From Rhodospirillaceae bacterium (GTDB lineage: Bacteria > Pseudomonadota > Alphaproteobacteria > Rhodospirillales > Rhodospirillaceae): a DNA stretch of 64,000 bases. A program made the position numbers and the translations under genes. The first letter of the stretch is position 1, and every line of letters starts with the position of its first letter. The notes beneath the pieces are model-generated. The model was not told the DNA's origin, did not search any database, and worked only from the letters and a program-made list of their open reading frames with translations. The stretch is taken from the NCBI GenBank assembly GCA_947476925.1, contig CANJSF010000007.1:62001-126000 (forward strand). Direction: 5' to 3'. Positions 43,784 to 52,804 of the stretch are shown here, piece after piece.

Positions 43784-44856
43784 GGCGTTGTGGTTTTTGG
43801 AAAAAGTAATCGGGTGGCAAAGGGAACGGCCGTAATTAGAATTGCGATGCGCACTAAGTGATGTACGGCAACAAATGCTGGGTCCACATCAAACGCAATC
43901 GCAATTAAGCACATCTCAGCCACACCGCCCGGCGTGAACGACAGCAGCGCTGTTAAATAGGGCGTGTTGGTCAACCAACTGGCCAGGAACGCAAACAATG
44001 CCGAAACACAAATGATAATCGTGGTCGCGGCGACGGCATGTTTGCTCACGCGAAAGAAAGTCTCAGCCGTCACTGTCGAGAACCGTGACCCAATGGCCGA
44101 GCCCAAAATCCAAAGCGCCAACCACAGCAGGGCATCGGGTGGCCGGTAATTGACTGTGCCGCTGAGATAGAGCGCGGTTGACGCCACCATAGCGCCGGTC
44201 ATGGCGGCGGCGGGTAACTTAAAGACACGCGCAACAACGTAACCACACAGGGCCGCACCACACAGCCAAGCCGCTTCGCCCCAATTAAACGGCCCACCAT
44301 CAGGCAATACCGATCCTTCGTGCGCTGCGGTCGCCAAAACGGCGGTCACGACCATCGGCATCAGGATCACAACAAACACAACACGTAAGCCTTGCGTCAG
44401 CGCAATCATGCGCTCATCGGCCCCGGACTCGCCGCCGATAATCACCATCGCGGTCAGGGTGCCTGGGGCACCTGAAAAAATTGATGTCGCGCGATCAAAA
44501 CCCGCCGCTCGGCGAAAATACTCCGACGCCACGAATGTGATCAGCGGCACAAACACAACCATCAGCGACAAACTAAAAACCCAATCGCGCGCGCGCAACA
44601 GCAACTCGGGGCTAAACGATCCGCCCAAAAACACGCCGATCACGCACAACACGGCCACGCGCACGCTGTGGGGAATCAGCACGGGCACACCACGCACCGA
44701 GGCGGCGATATTGAAAATCATTGGCCCCAACATCCAAGCCAGGGGAATGTGCAAAATGGCCAACACGCCCCCGCCGATCGCGCCAATAACGAGTGACAGC
44801 GCGATGGGTTTGATCCCGGTCCGGGTTAGTGGTGGTTGGGCGGATGATTCGCTCAT
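43780..44856 (-). CDS. AbrB-family membrane protein
   Basis: A 358-residue polytopic protein of the AbrB family (also annotated 'ammonia monooxygenase' by old similarity). It has two related halves, each with a GAPGTLTAM- or TPGGVAEM-type signature (SIFSGAPGTLTAMVIIGGES and SFTPGGVAEMCLIAIAFDVD), and about ten hydrophobic segments. Its transport substrate is unknown. It lies between VOC genes on the opposite strand. Confidence 0.88.
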   Translation of the reverse strand: MSESSAQPPLTRTGIKPIALSLVIGAIGGGVLAILHIPLAWMLGPMIFNIAASVRGVPVLIPHSVRVAVLCVIGVFLGGSFSPELLLRARDWVFSLSLMVVFVPLITFVASEYFRRAAGFDRATSIFSGAPGTLTAMVIIGGESGADERMIALTQGLRVVFVVILMPMVVTAVLATAAHEGSVLPDGGPFNWGEAAWLCGAALCGYVVARVFKLPAAAMTGAMVASTALYLSGTVNYRPPDALLWLALWILGSAIGSRFSTVTAETFFRVSKHAVAATTIIICVSALFAFLASWLTNTPYLTALLSFTPGGVAEMCLIAIAFDVDPAFVAVHHLVRIAILITAVPFATRLLFPKTTTP

Positions 44857-44945
44857 GGTTGCACCTTAACGAGCCCGATAAAAAAGGTCGATTGGCGATG
44901 AGCGAAAGGGCAAACTGTGAAGCGTTGCAAAGATGGGGTCCAAAC

Positions 44946-45935
44946 ATGACGATGAATGTGGCGTTCGATGTGAATGGCGGGTGGAAAGAAGCGGTTGTAA
45001 GTGTGCATGATCTACATTTTTGGGGCGAAGTTGCGCAACACGACCTCGCCTGGACGCTGGGTCATCGCGGCGCTGTTGCCCGCGATCAACTCAAGGCGTG
45101 GGGCTTGCCCGATCACGTCAGTGCGGAAGAGGCGCTGTATCATTGCGGCGACGAAGCCCAAGGATTTGTGCGTTTCGTGGCATTCAAAGGTGCCAAACAA
45201 GAGCGCATCCGCGCCGGGGCGATGCCCTGGGACACCGGCGGCATTTTTTCGCTGATGTTACGGGCGCGCAACCTCGTCACCGTGAAAGATAGTTTGCTCG
45301 ATCGCGGCTTTACGATGGTCGCCGATCCTGTGACCTTCGACTACAACGGCCAAATCCTGACCAACATTATTTTTCGGGGGCCCGACGGCGTCAGTTTTGG
45401 TGTGTACGAGCGCGTCAATCCGCCCCTGACCGGCTGGGGCCACGTTCGACGATTCAGCCAGCCCTTTAATTGCATGCAAATTGTGCGCAATCGAGATGCG
45501 ACACGGAATTTTCATCGCGACGTCCTTGGTTTTGGCGCGTTTGTCGATAATGACGCTCGTAACCCTACGCCAAGCGACAGCAATTTTGGCTTTCCCAAGA
45601 ACCTCACAACGCAATACACCACCAAAGCTGCCATTATGCACCCGCGTGGGAAGCTCGACGCCAAAGAGCGCGACAACGGGCGTGTCGAACTCATCGAGTG
45701 GGATGGCTTTGAGGGGCGCGATTTATCTGCGCGCGCGGTGGCTCCCAACCTTGGCGCGTTAATGTTGCGGTGGTGCGTGGCCGATGCTGCGGCGGCGTGC
45801 CAAGCCATTGCGGCCAAAGGGATTGAAATCTACCGGCCGGCAACAATGGTCATCGTCGAGCCGTACGGTACGCTGACAACCTTTTCAATCCGCACACCTG
45901 ATGGCGTGATTTACGAACTGATTTCGCGCCGTTAG
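44946..45935 (+). CDS. VOC-fold protein, copy 3 (diverged)
   Basis: A 329-residue protein with an N-terminal part opening WKEAVVSVHDLHFW, a middle stretch SLMLRARNLVTVKDSLLDRG, and a clear VOC domain MQIVRNRDATRNFHRDVLGF ending TFSIRTPDGVIYELIS. It is related to but clearly diverged from the two VOC genes at 41948-43783. The ATG at 44946 is preferred; an ATG at 44898 would add 16 residues. It is divergent from the AbrB-family gene. Confidence 0.8.
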   Translation: MTMNVAFDVNGGWKEAVVSVHDLHFWGEVAQHDLAWTLGHRGAVARDQLKAWGLPDHVSAEEALYHCGDEAQGFVRFVAFKGAKQERIRAGAMPWDTGGIFSLMLRARNLVTVKDSLLDRGFTMVADPVTFDYNGQILTNIIFRGPDGVSFGVYERVNPPLTGWGHVRRFSQPFNCMQIVRNRDATRNFHRDVLGFGAFVDNDARNPTPSDSNFGFPKNLTTQYTTKAAIMHPRGKLDAKERDNGRVELIEWDGFEGRDLSARAVAPNLGALMLRWCVADAAAACQAIAAKGIEIYRPATMVIVEPYGTLTTFSIRTPDGVIYELISRR

Positions 45936-46230
45936 TCCAGGCTACTGCGCTTCCGTCAGACACTGCACCGCAATGCAGGCCAGCGGGCAGCGGTTTGGCT
46001 GCGGCATTGGCTTTGTCGTAAGCTTCCATCTCGGCGCGCGATAACTTGCCTTTCACTTCACGCACTAAGCAGGTGCAAAGCTTGGCGGCGCTACCGCTGA
46101 TTTTCAGGCTGTTTTGTTCCAGAAAGCCAGAGCATATGTCTTGGAGTGGATCGCCCGACCCTTGGGGCACAGTCTGCGCCTGAGCGACGGTGGCGCAGAG
46201 CACGAAAGCCACGGCAATCAATGATCGCAT
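45850..46230 (-). CDS. Small secreted cysteine-containing protein, probably frameshifted near its end
   Basis: A frame of 126 codons with a clear signal peptide (MRSLIAVAFVLCATVAQAQ) and a mature part with Cys in LQDICSGFLEQ and KLCTCLVREV. As it stands the frame runs 86 bp into the convergent VOC gene and ends in a basic, unstructured tail. Removing one G in GCTGGCC (about 45973-45979) restores AACIAVQCLTEAQ and a TAG at 45942, leaving no overlap. I infer a one-base frameshift or sequencing error. Function unknown; periplasmic. Confidence 0.6.
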   Translation of the reverse strand: MRSLIAVAFVLCATVAQAQTVPQGSGDPLQDICSGFLEQNSLKISGSAAKLCTCLVREVKGKLSRAEMEAYDKANAAAKPLPAGLHCGAVSDGSAVAWTNGAKSVRKSRHQVCGLKRLSAYRTARR

Positions 46231-46264
46231 GGTGCGCTTCCTTGGGTTGTTGTTCGTCGAGGGA

Positions 46265-46729
46265 TTAAGCCGCTTGAGCTTCGGACTGCGTCAGCAGCAT
46301 GTAAAGTCCGTCAGCTCCTTTTGCACCGCGAAGCTTTTCGCAGGTGCTGGCATCGCGCAACAAGCGCGAGACACGAGCCAAAGCTTTGAGATGGTCAGCC
46401 CCAGCGGATTCGGGGGCTAGCAGCAGGAAAATCAAATCAACAGGTTGTTCATCGATCGCTTCAAAATCGATGGGCTTTTCCAGGCGGGCAAACAGACCGT
46501 ACAGGCGCTTGAAATCACCGAGCTTGCCATGGGGAATAGCGATGCCGTTGCCCACGCCGGTGGTGCCCAGGCGTTCGCGCTCCAGCAGCGTTTCAAAAAT
46601 GCGTCGCTCGCTGGTGCCGGTCAGTTCGGCTGCGTGTTTGGCCAACTCCTGCAAGGCTTGTTTCTTGCTGGTAGCTTTCAGGCCAGCCACGACAGACTTC
46701 GGCTGTAACAAATCGCTGATTTCCATCAA
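46265..46729 (-). CDS. ptsN: Nitrogen-regulatory PTS EIIA protein
   Basis: A 154-residue EIIA-Ntr, the last phosphoacceptor of the nitrogen PTS, which regulates K+ transport and other targets through its phosphorylation state. The phosphorylated His67 is in NGIAIPHGKL; LERERLGTTGVG, FEAIDEQPVDLIFLLLAPE and HLKALARVSRLLRD are also characteristic. It follows rpoN as expected, but without the usual intervening hpf gene. Confidence 0.95.
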   Translation of the reverse strand: MMEISDLLQPKSVVAGLKATSKKQALQELAKHAAELTGTSERRIFETLLERERLGTTGVGNGIAIPHGKLGDFKRLYGLFARLEKPIDFEAIDEQPVDLIFLLLAPESAGADHLKALARVSRLLRDASTCEKLRGAKGADGLYMLLTQSEAQAA

Positions 46730-46914
46730 ACGTGGGACCCAACCGTAATGTCGTTTTGTTTTTAAGAGTTGTCGTCGCGATGTTGCGTCGTACGCTCGTT
46801 CACGAACCGAGGCTCAATGCACCTCATGTGATCGGGGACCCCCCGAAAAAGGTGGCGGACCTTAGGCGTGGGACCCCTTGAAGTCAAGCAAACCAAAGGC
46901 GCGGGGATACCACT

Positions 46915-48435
46915 TTAAAACTTCAAAGCCCGCGCCCGGCGGCGCTGCACCGATGATTGAATTCCCAATGATTCCCGGTACTTAGCAACTGTGCGGCGGG
47001 CCACATCGATTCCTTCGGATTTTAGCAAATCGACCAACTGATCGTCCGACAACACACTGTCATCTTTCTCAGATTCAATCAGTGACTTAATGCGATGACG
47101 CACCGTTTCTGATGACATGGAATCGCCACCGCCAGCGCTGGGCAGGCCTTGCGTGAAGAAATATTTCAGCTCGAACACCCCGCGCGGTGTTTCCATAAAT
47201 TTGTTGGTGGTCACACGACTGACCGTACTTTCATGCATTTCAATGGCGGTCGACACATCGCGCAGGATGAGTGGTTTTAAGTGGCTCACGCCGTGCCGCC
47301 AGAAGTCGTCCTGTTGGCGCACAATTTCGCTTGCGACCTTCAACACAGTTTCAGCGCGTTGCTGTAGTGCTTTAACCAACCAATGGGCGGCTTGCAGGCG
47401 GTCGGTCAGAAATTGCTTTTCCTCTTTCGACGACACTACCTTTGTCACTTCAGACACATAGCTTTGATTGATCAGCACACGCGGTAGTGTTTGGGGGTTC
47501 AGCTCGATGCGCCAGCCGCCCGCAGCCAGCGGCGTCATCATAATATCGGGAATCACGGTTTCATTGGTGTTGTGCTCAAAGCGCAACGCGGGCTTGGGAT
47601 CCAACGCACGCACTTCGCTGAGCATGTCCTGCAAATCTTCGACCGAAACGCCGCACACGTCGCGCATTTTTTTCAAATCGCCACTGCCGAGTAACTCTAA
47701 GTTCGCAATGAACTTTTCCATCACCGGGTCGAAGCGGTCGCGCTCGATTAGTTGAAGCTTCATGCATTCTTTGAGGTCGCGCGCAAAAATACCTGGCGGG
47801 TCAAACTTTTGCATCGTTGCAAGCACCAGCTCAACACGTGCAAGGGGCGCGCCCAGTTGCGTGGCGACCTCGCTGAGTGGCGTGGTCATGTAGCCATTTT
47901 CATCAAGCTGTTCGATCAACGCCAAGCCGATCATGCGGTCGGAGGCATCAGTCATGGAAAGGTTGAGTTGTTGCACCAAATAGCTTCGTAAATCTTGGGC
48001 ATCAGCGGCAATGCGATCAATATTAGGGCCTTCACCGCCCGCCGCCGAGCCCGTGGGGATCGAGACCGCCGAGAATGCTCCGGCGCCCATACCATCGTCG
48101 GCCGAGGCGCCCATGGCGTCGGTCGTTGGGTCGTCGCTCTCACCATAGTCTTTGCCATCAAAGGCGGCTTCAGATTCTGGCGCGCTGCGGTCGAGCGGAG
48201 CAGGGTCGTTGGATGGAGATATATCGCTGCCCGGCTCGGCGCTGGATGATTCAGAAAAAGTCTCGACGTCAGCAGTCTCGTCGCGCTCGAGTAACGGATT
48301 GGATTCCAACTCTTGGTCGATATAGGCCGTTAGTTCAATGGACGACATTTGCAGAAGCTTAATCGCCTGCTGCAGTTGCGGCGTGATAACAAGGCTTTGC
48401 GATTGGCGGAGATCAAGCCGTGGGCCGATGGCCAT
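46915..48435 (-). CDS. rpoN: RNA polymerase sigma-54 factor
   Basis: A 506-residue sigma-54. Region I is Gln/Leu-rich (MAIGPRLDLRQSQSLVITPQ, LQQAIKLLQMSSIELTAYI), region II is acidic (about residues 50-140), the core-binding domain follows, then the HTH (LRDVSTAIEMHESTVSRVTT) and the diagnostic RpoN box ARRTVAKYRESLGI near the C-terminus. It transcribes genes activated by enhancer-binding proteins. It starts 21 bp after lptB, the usual alphaproteobacterial arrangement. Confidence 0.98.
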   Translation of the reverse strand: MAIGPRLDLRQSQSLVITPQLQQAIKLLQMSSIELTAYIDQELESNPLLERDETADVETFSESSSAEPGSDISPSNDPAPLDRSAPESEAAFDGKDYGESDDPTTDAMGASADDGMGAGAFSAVSIPTGSAAGGEGPNIDRIAADAQDLRSYLVQQLNLSMTDASDRMIGLALIEQLDENGYMTTPLSEVATQLGAPLARVELVLATMQKFDPPGIFARDLKECMKLQLIERDRFDPVMEKFIANLELLGSGDLKKMRDVCGVSVEDLQDMLSEVRALDPKPALRFEHNTNETVIPDIMMTPLAAGGWRIELNPQTLPRVLINQSYVSEVTKVVSSKEEKQFLTDRLQAAHWLVKALQQRAETVLKVASEIVRQQDDFWRHGVSHLKPLILRDVSTAIEMHESTVSRVTTNKFMETPRGVFELKYFFTQGLPSAGGGDSMSSETVRHRIKSLIESEKDDSVLSDDQLVDLLKSEGIDVARRTVAKYRESLGIQSSVQRRRARALKF

Positions 48436-48456
48436 GGTCGATCCTACTCACCGCGG

Positions 48457-49236
48457 TCAAAGGCTAAAGCGCTCGCCGAGATAAACGCGGCGCACGCCTT
48501 CGTGGGCGACGATTTCCGAGGGCGTGCCCTCCATAAGAACAGTGCCTTCATGCAAAATGTAGGCGCGGTCGATAATGTCTAATGTTTCACGCACGTTGTG
48601 GTCTGTAATCAAGACGCCCAACCCGCGATCTTTGAGGTGCGAGACCATCTCGCGGATTTCAGCCACCGCAATGGGGTCGATGCCCGCTAACGGCTCGTCG
48701 AGCAAAATAAAACTTGGCCGTGAGGCCAAGGCACGCGCAATTTCGCAGCGCCGCCGCTCGCCGCCCGACAACGCCAATGCCGGCGACTTACGCAAATGAT
48801 CGATGGAGAATTCTTTCAGCAGCGCTTCGACCAGCGCGTCTTGCGCCGATTTGTCTTCTTCGACGATCTCAGCCACGGCGCGCACGTTGCCTTCCACCGT
48901 CATGCCGCGGAAGATCGAAGCTTCTTGCGGCAGGTAGCCAATCCCCAGCCGCGCGCGGCGGTACATGGGCAGTGCGGTGATGTCCTGACCATCCAGATAA
49001 ATCTTGCCCTTGTCGGGACTGATCAGGCCGGTGACGCAATAAAACGATGTGGTCTTGCCCGCGCCATTTGGTCCAAGCAGTCCCACGGCTTCGCCGCGCT
49101 GGACCGACAAACTCACATCGCGCAGCACTGGGCGGCTTTTGTAGGTTTTGCCTAAGTTGGCCACGACCAAGCCCGTGGCCGGAAGGGCCTCGCTTGTTCT
49201 CGCTGGTGGCTGCGTCAGGGTGGTGCTATCGGCCAT
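48457..49236 (-). CDS. lptB: LPS export ABC transporter ATPase
   Basis: A 259-residue ATPase that powers LPS extraction from the inner membrane with LptF/LptG. Walker A is GLLGPNGAGKTTSFYC, the signature LALSGGERRRCEIARALA, Walker B FILLDEPLAGIDP, and the switch His is in LGVLITDHNVRETL. About 20 residues precede the usual N-terminus. It lies 108 bp after lptA and 21 bp before rpoN. lptF starts at the right edge of this window. Confidence 0.97.
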   Translation of the reverse strand: MADSTTLTQPPARTSEALPATGLVVANLGKTYKSRPVLRDVSLSVQRGEAVGLLGPNGAGKTTSFYCVTGLISPDKGKIYLDGQDITALPMYRRARLGIGYLPQEASIFRGMTVEGNVRAVAEIVEEDKSAQDALVEALLKEFSIDHLRKSPALALSGGERRRCEIARALASRPSFILLDEPLAGIDPIAVAEIREMVSHLKDRGLGVLITDHNVRETLDIIDRAYILHEGTVLMEGTPSEIVAHEGVRRVYLGERFSL

Positions 49237-49344
49237 GGGATCGAAAATAACTCTGATTCATTTCTAAAGGCTTGTCAGCCCACGTTTTCCCCCATCTTTT
49301 CCGATGATCTCGTCATCAGGTCAACGGCTGGGTGCAAAAGCGGG

Positions 49345-50223
49345 TTAACGTTTGGGCGGGGCTGCTGTCTTGGGCGGCGTTCCAGTGGATTGAGGCTTGG
49401 GTGCGATCAGGGCTTTGACACGGGATGTGGCGCCAGGTCCTGGGGTTTTGGCTTCAGCCGCACTGCCAAACAATCGGCTGGTTCCCGCTTTGGTGTCGAT
49501 CACGGCAAAACCGCCCTGCACTTGGTTTTGGCCTTGGGTCAGCGTGACCTTTCCCTCAATTTTGGCAATACCGGTTTCGCGGTTGTATTCGCCTTTGTTG
49601 CCGCGCACGGTTTCTTTCTCGGTGCGCAGCAGCACATTGCCGTCGGCCACGACCAGGCGAATATCGCCCTGGACTGTCGATGATGTGCTGGTCCCAGGTT
49701 TCGCGTCGGCAAAAAAGGCTGTCAGCTTATCGGCCTTAATCCGACGGGTGCCGTCTTGGGCTTCGGCGTCGCCATCGGCCACAGCCACTCTTTCTTTGGA
49801 CCAATACTGAATCGCCTGCTGGGCAGTCACTTTTCCACTCGCTGTGGTCAGCGAAACCGGCGCGCCTTCAATCACCAGAACAGCCTTGTCGAAGTCGTAC
49901 ACGGCTGCTGCGCCGGCGGCGGTTTCATCCTTCGAGGCAATGATCACATGCCCGATAGCATCGACGCGATACACCTCGGTGCCGCCGCTTTTCGTATCGC
50001 GGTAGTGCGCGGTTAGTTCATCGGCGACGACATTCATGTCGCCCTGCGTCGCTCGGGCATTTCCGCGCGCGATGAATCGCTTGTCGGTTTGTTGCCACTC
50101 GATGCCCTTATCGGCCGTCACCTGAATCGGCTTATCGGGGTCTTTCGACGTAAAGCTCAACGATTGCGCCGCAACCTCACAGGACCATATCGTCATCGCA
50201 AGCATGAAAAGTCCGCGCATCAT
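49345..50223 (-). CDS. lptA: LPS transport periplasmic protein LptA
   Basis: A 292-residue exported OstA-fold protein forming the periplasmic LPS bridge. After a signal peptide (LFMLAMTIWSCEVAAQ) the beta-jellyroll repeats are visible: IQVTADKGIEWQQTDKRFIA, NARATQGDMNVVADELTAHY, VLLRTEKETVRGNKGEYN. It is much longer than E. coli LptA, with a Pro/Ala/Lys-rich tail (KTPGPGATSRVK, GTPPKTAAPPKR). Its ATG overlaps the lptC stop. Confidence 0.92.
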   Translation of the reverse strand: MMRGLFMLAMTIWSCEVAAQSLSFTSKDPDKPIQVTADKGIEWQQTDKRFIARGNARATQGDMNVVADELTAHYRDTKSGGTEVYRVDAIGHVIIASKDETAAGAAAVYDFDKAVLVIEGAPVSLTTASGKVTAQQAIQYWSKERVAVADGDAEAQDGTRRIKADKLTAFFADAKPGTSTSSTVQGDIRLVVADGNVLLRTEKETVRGNKGEYNRETGIAKIEGKVTLTQGQNQVQGGFAVIDTKAGTSRLFGSAAEAKTPGPGATSRVKALIAPKPQSTGTPPKTAAPPKR

Positions 50224-50933
50224 GGCTTGCGTGCTCCGCTGGTGCGGCCATCGGTCGTTGGGCTGTCGGCTTTCATGGTGCCATTCAATGTCAGTGTGGC
50301 AGGGCCCGTGAACATCACGTTTCCACCTTTGTTGCTCAGCTCAAAGCCTTGTGCGGCGAGTTCGCCGAAAGGGCCCTGGCTTTGAACGGGAGTCGTGCTC
50401 GTGGCCGCGCTGTCTTTTAAGCGAATGCTAAGCGCTGCCGTATGCATCTCGTAGCCCTTATCTTGAAACAAGCTCACGTCGTTGCTGAGGTCTAGGGTTT
50501 CGGTCTCGCGATTGTAAAGCCCAGCGCCTGCCGTAACCGATAACCAATCGCCATTGGTCAACGTGATATCGGCCTGGGGGGCGGTCAATTCAATGCGCTT
50601 GTCGGGCGCAGGGCGTTCTTTCACGCCTTTGGCCGTCACTGAAAATGGCTGGCCCTTGGCGTCGGTGCCAAAGTAGCGCGCATTGACCATACTCAACGCA
50701 TCAGCGGCTGTTTCTTTTAAAGTCTCGGTGACTTTGCCCACGCGGAAGCGATCTTCATCGCCAGTAAATTGTGGCAGTATAAACACTAGCAGCACCAGCA
50801 CGCCCGCCAGGACTGGTAGTCCTATGCGCATGTAACCCACAAACTTGCTGTAGCGCGCAACATCAGCTGCCGCCGATGTATCACGCGGTCGCCATCCGGG
50901 CTCTGGGTTGTTTTTCGAAGGCTGATCGCTCAT
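50220..50933 (-). CDS. lptC: LPS export protein LptC
   Basis: A 237-residue bitopic protein: an N-terminal cytoplasmic tail, one membrane helix (IGLPVLAGVLVLLVFILPQF) and a periplasmic OstA-like domain (MVNARYFGTDAKGQPFSVTA, ADITLTNGDWLSVTAGAGLY). It joins LptBFG to LptA. The start overlaps the kdsD stop (ATGA), giving a tight operon. Confidence 0.93.
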   Translation of the reverse strand: MSDQPSKNNPEPGWRPRDTSAAADVARYSKFVGYMRIGLPVLAGVLVLLVFILPQFTGDEDRFRVGKVTETLKETAADALSMVNARYFGTDAKGQPFSVTAKGVKERPAPDKRIELTAPQADITLTNGDWLSVTAGAGLYNRETETLDLSNDVSLFQDKGYEMHTAALSIRLKDSAATSTTPVQSQGPFGELAAQGFELSNKGGNVMFTGPATLTLNGTMKADSPTTDGRTSGARKP

Positions 50934-51898
50934 GCGGCGCCCGCGCGCAATATATCGTGCAGACGAACAATACCCACCGGCTTGCCATCCTCAACCACGA
51001 ACAGGCAGGCGACTTTCCACTCGTTCATCAGGCGCAATGCTTCGGCGGCCAAGATGTTGGCTTGGGCTGTGCGCGGAGATTTGGTCATGATGTCGCCAGC
51101 TGTTTTTGCCAACAGGTTTGACTGCATATGTCGACGCAAGTCGCCGTCGGTCACCACGCCTAACAGTTTGCCGCCGTCGATAACGCCAGCGATGCCGAAC
51201 GTTTTTTTCGTCATGACCAATATCGTCTCGGGCATGCTGGCGGTGGGCGCCACGAGTGGCATCTCATCGCCGGTGTGCATCAGGTCGCTCACCTTCAGCA
51301 ATTTGCGACCCAACTTGCCGCCGGGATGGAAAACGTTGAAATCCTCGGATGTGAACCCGCGCCGTTCCAGTAGCGCCACCGCCAATGCATCCCCGAGACT
51401 TATCATGAGTGTTGTCGAGGTTGTCGGGGCCAAGCCCAACGGGCACGCTTCCGGTGCGTTGGGGAGTTCCAACACAATATCAGCCGCGCTTCCTAAGCTC
51501 GAGGCGCGCTTGCTGGTGATGGCCACCAACTTAATTCCAAAACGACGGGTGTAAGCGATCAGGTCAGACAGTTCAGTCGTCTCGCCGCTATTGGATAGCG
51601 CTAACACGGCATCGTCGTTGGTAATCATCCCGAGGTCGCCGTGGCTGGCTTCGGCGGCATGCACAAAGAACGCCGGCGTTCCGGTCGAGGCGAGGGTGGC
51701 CGCGATCTTGTGGCCCACGTGGCCGCTCTTGCCCATGCCCGAGACGATCACACGGCCCTTGATGCTCAGCAGCAGTTCAACGCACGCAGAAAAATCTGTG
51801 CCTAATGATGAACTGAGCGCAGCAATGCCATCCGCAGCCAGGCCAAACACGCGGCGTGCGGCGGCAATGGACTTGGTGTGTTCAAGTGAAGCGTTCAT
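50930..51898 (-). CDS. kdsD: Arabinose-5-phosphate isomerase
   Basis: KdsD converts ribulose-5-phosphate to arabinose-5-phosphate for Kdo, the first core sugar of LPS. The 322-residue protein has the SIS domain (VIVSGMGKSGHVGHKIAATL, FVHAAEASHGDLGMI, ALSNSGETTELSDLI) and two CBS domains (about residues 205-320). It heads the kdsD-lptC-lptA-lptB-rpoN operon. Confidence 0.96.
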   Translation of the reverse strand: MNASLEHTKSIAAARRVFGLAADGIAALSSSLGTDFSACVELLLSIKGRVIVSGMGKSGHVGHKIAATLASTGTPAFFVHAAEASHGDLGMITNDDAVLALSNSGETTELSDLIAYTRRFGIKLVAITSKRASSLGSAADIVLELPNAPEACPLGLAPTTSTTLMISLGDALAVALLERRGFTSEDFNVFHPGGKLGRKLLKVSDLMHTGDEMPLVAPTASMPETILVMTKKTFGIAGVIDGGKLLGVVTDGDLRRHMQSNLLAKTAGDIMTKSPRTAQANILAAEALRLMNEWKVACLFVVEDGKPVGIVRLHDILRAGAA

Positions 51899-52042
51899 AC
51901 AAAATAAAAGTCGCTCTTTAAGGTGAAGCGTGCGGGCAAGTATCGCTTGGCGGGGCAGGGCTGGTCAACGCAAGGCCCGACTCAGATTTAGGCGCGCCAT
52001 GAAAAAGCCGCAAGACTGGGGATCAGAGCGCAAACGATGCGA

Positions 52043-52651
52043 CTAGTGCGCGAAGATATCCTCGTCCGCCCAGCCGGCGAGGTCCAGTGCTGCGCGGTCG
52101 GGCAGAAAATCAAAGCAGGCTTTGGCCAGTTCAACACGGCCTTCGCGGGCCAGCAGCTTGTCCATCTCAGCTTTCAGGCGATGAAGGTACAGCACATCGG
52201 CGGCGGCGTATTCGACTTGCTCTTGGCTCAGTTGGTCGGCGGCCCAGTCTGATGATTGCTGTTGCTTGGATAACTCGACACCTAAAATTTCTTTGCACAG
52301 GTCCTTTAGACCGTGTTTGTCGGTGTTGGTACGAGTTAGGCGCGAGGCCGTGCGCGTGCAATAGGCAGGCGCACACCGCACGCCTAAGTATTTTTGAATC
52401 ATGGCCAAATCAAAACGCGCGAAGTGGAAAATCTTCAGCACGTTGGGGTCGGAAAACACTTTCATGAGGTTGGTTGCAGGCGTGCCGGGGCGAATTTGCA
52501 CAATGTGCGAGTGACCGTCACCGCCAGACAATTGAACGACGCACAGCCGATCACGATGCAGCCGCAGCCCCATCGTTTCGGTATCCACGGCGACGCTGGT
52601 CTTGAAATTGATGTGTGCGGGCAGATCGCCGCGATGCAAATGATTGGTCAC
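52043..52651 (-). CDS. nrnC: NrnC-type 3'-5' oligoribonuclease
   Basis: A 202-residue DEDDy exonuclease that degrades dinucleotides and short RNAs in alphaproteobacteria, where it replaces Orn. Catalytic motifs are VAVDTETMGL (Exo I), FHFARFDLAMI (Exo II) and YAAADVLYLHRL (Exo III, with Tyr). Unlike RNase D it has no HRDC domain. The start is GTG at 52651. It lies 144 bp upstream of kdsD on the same strand. Confidence 0.9.
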   Translation of the reverse strand: MTNHLHRGDLPAHINFKTSVAVDTETMGLRLHRDRLCVVQLSGGDGHSHIVQIRPGTPATNLMKVFSDPNVLKIFHFARFDLAMIQKYLGVRCAPAYCTRTASRLTRTNTDKHGLKDLCKEILGVELSKQQQSSDWAADQLSQEQVEYAAADVLYLHRLKAEMDKLLAREGRVELAKACFDFLPDRAALDLAGWADEDIFAH

Positions 52652-52687
52652 GATCTCACTTTAACAATTCGCCGGCTCACCGAGAAC

Positions 52688-52707
52688 GACCCCCTTATAA
52701 GGGGGTC
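52688..52707. repeat. Perfect 20-bp palindrome next to tRNA-Leu
   Basis: GACCCCCTTATAAGGGGGTC lies 10 bp beyond the 3' end of tRNA-Leu. Read in the tRNA direction the T-run precedes the stem rather than following it, so it is not a canonical terminator. It may still form a strong RNA stem or be a processing signal. Confidence 0.5.
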
Positions 52708-52717
52708 AAAAAAGAAA

Positions 52718-52804
52718 TGGTGCCCAAGAGAGGACTCGAACCTCCACGACCTTGCGGTCACTGGCACCTGAAGCCAGCGCGTCTACCAGTTCCACCACTT
52801 GGGC
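52718..52804 (-). tRNA. tRNA-Leu(CAG)
   Basis: An 87-nt tRNA with encoded CCA. The acceptor stem is GCCCAAG/CTTGGGC, the D-arm contains GTGGAACTGGTAGACGC, the anticodon stem is CTGGC/GCCAG with loop TTCAGGT (anticodon CAG at 52768-52770), a long variable arm GACC-GCAA-GGTC follows as expected for Leu, and the T-arm is GGAGGTTCGAGTCCTC. It reads CUG codons. Confidence 0.98.

Noticed and set aside
52688-52707. Palindrome as rho-independent terminator of tRNA-Leu
   Set aside because: The T-run precedes the stem in the direction of transcription, so the standard terminator form is missing.
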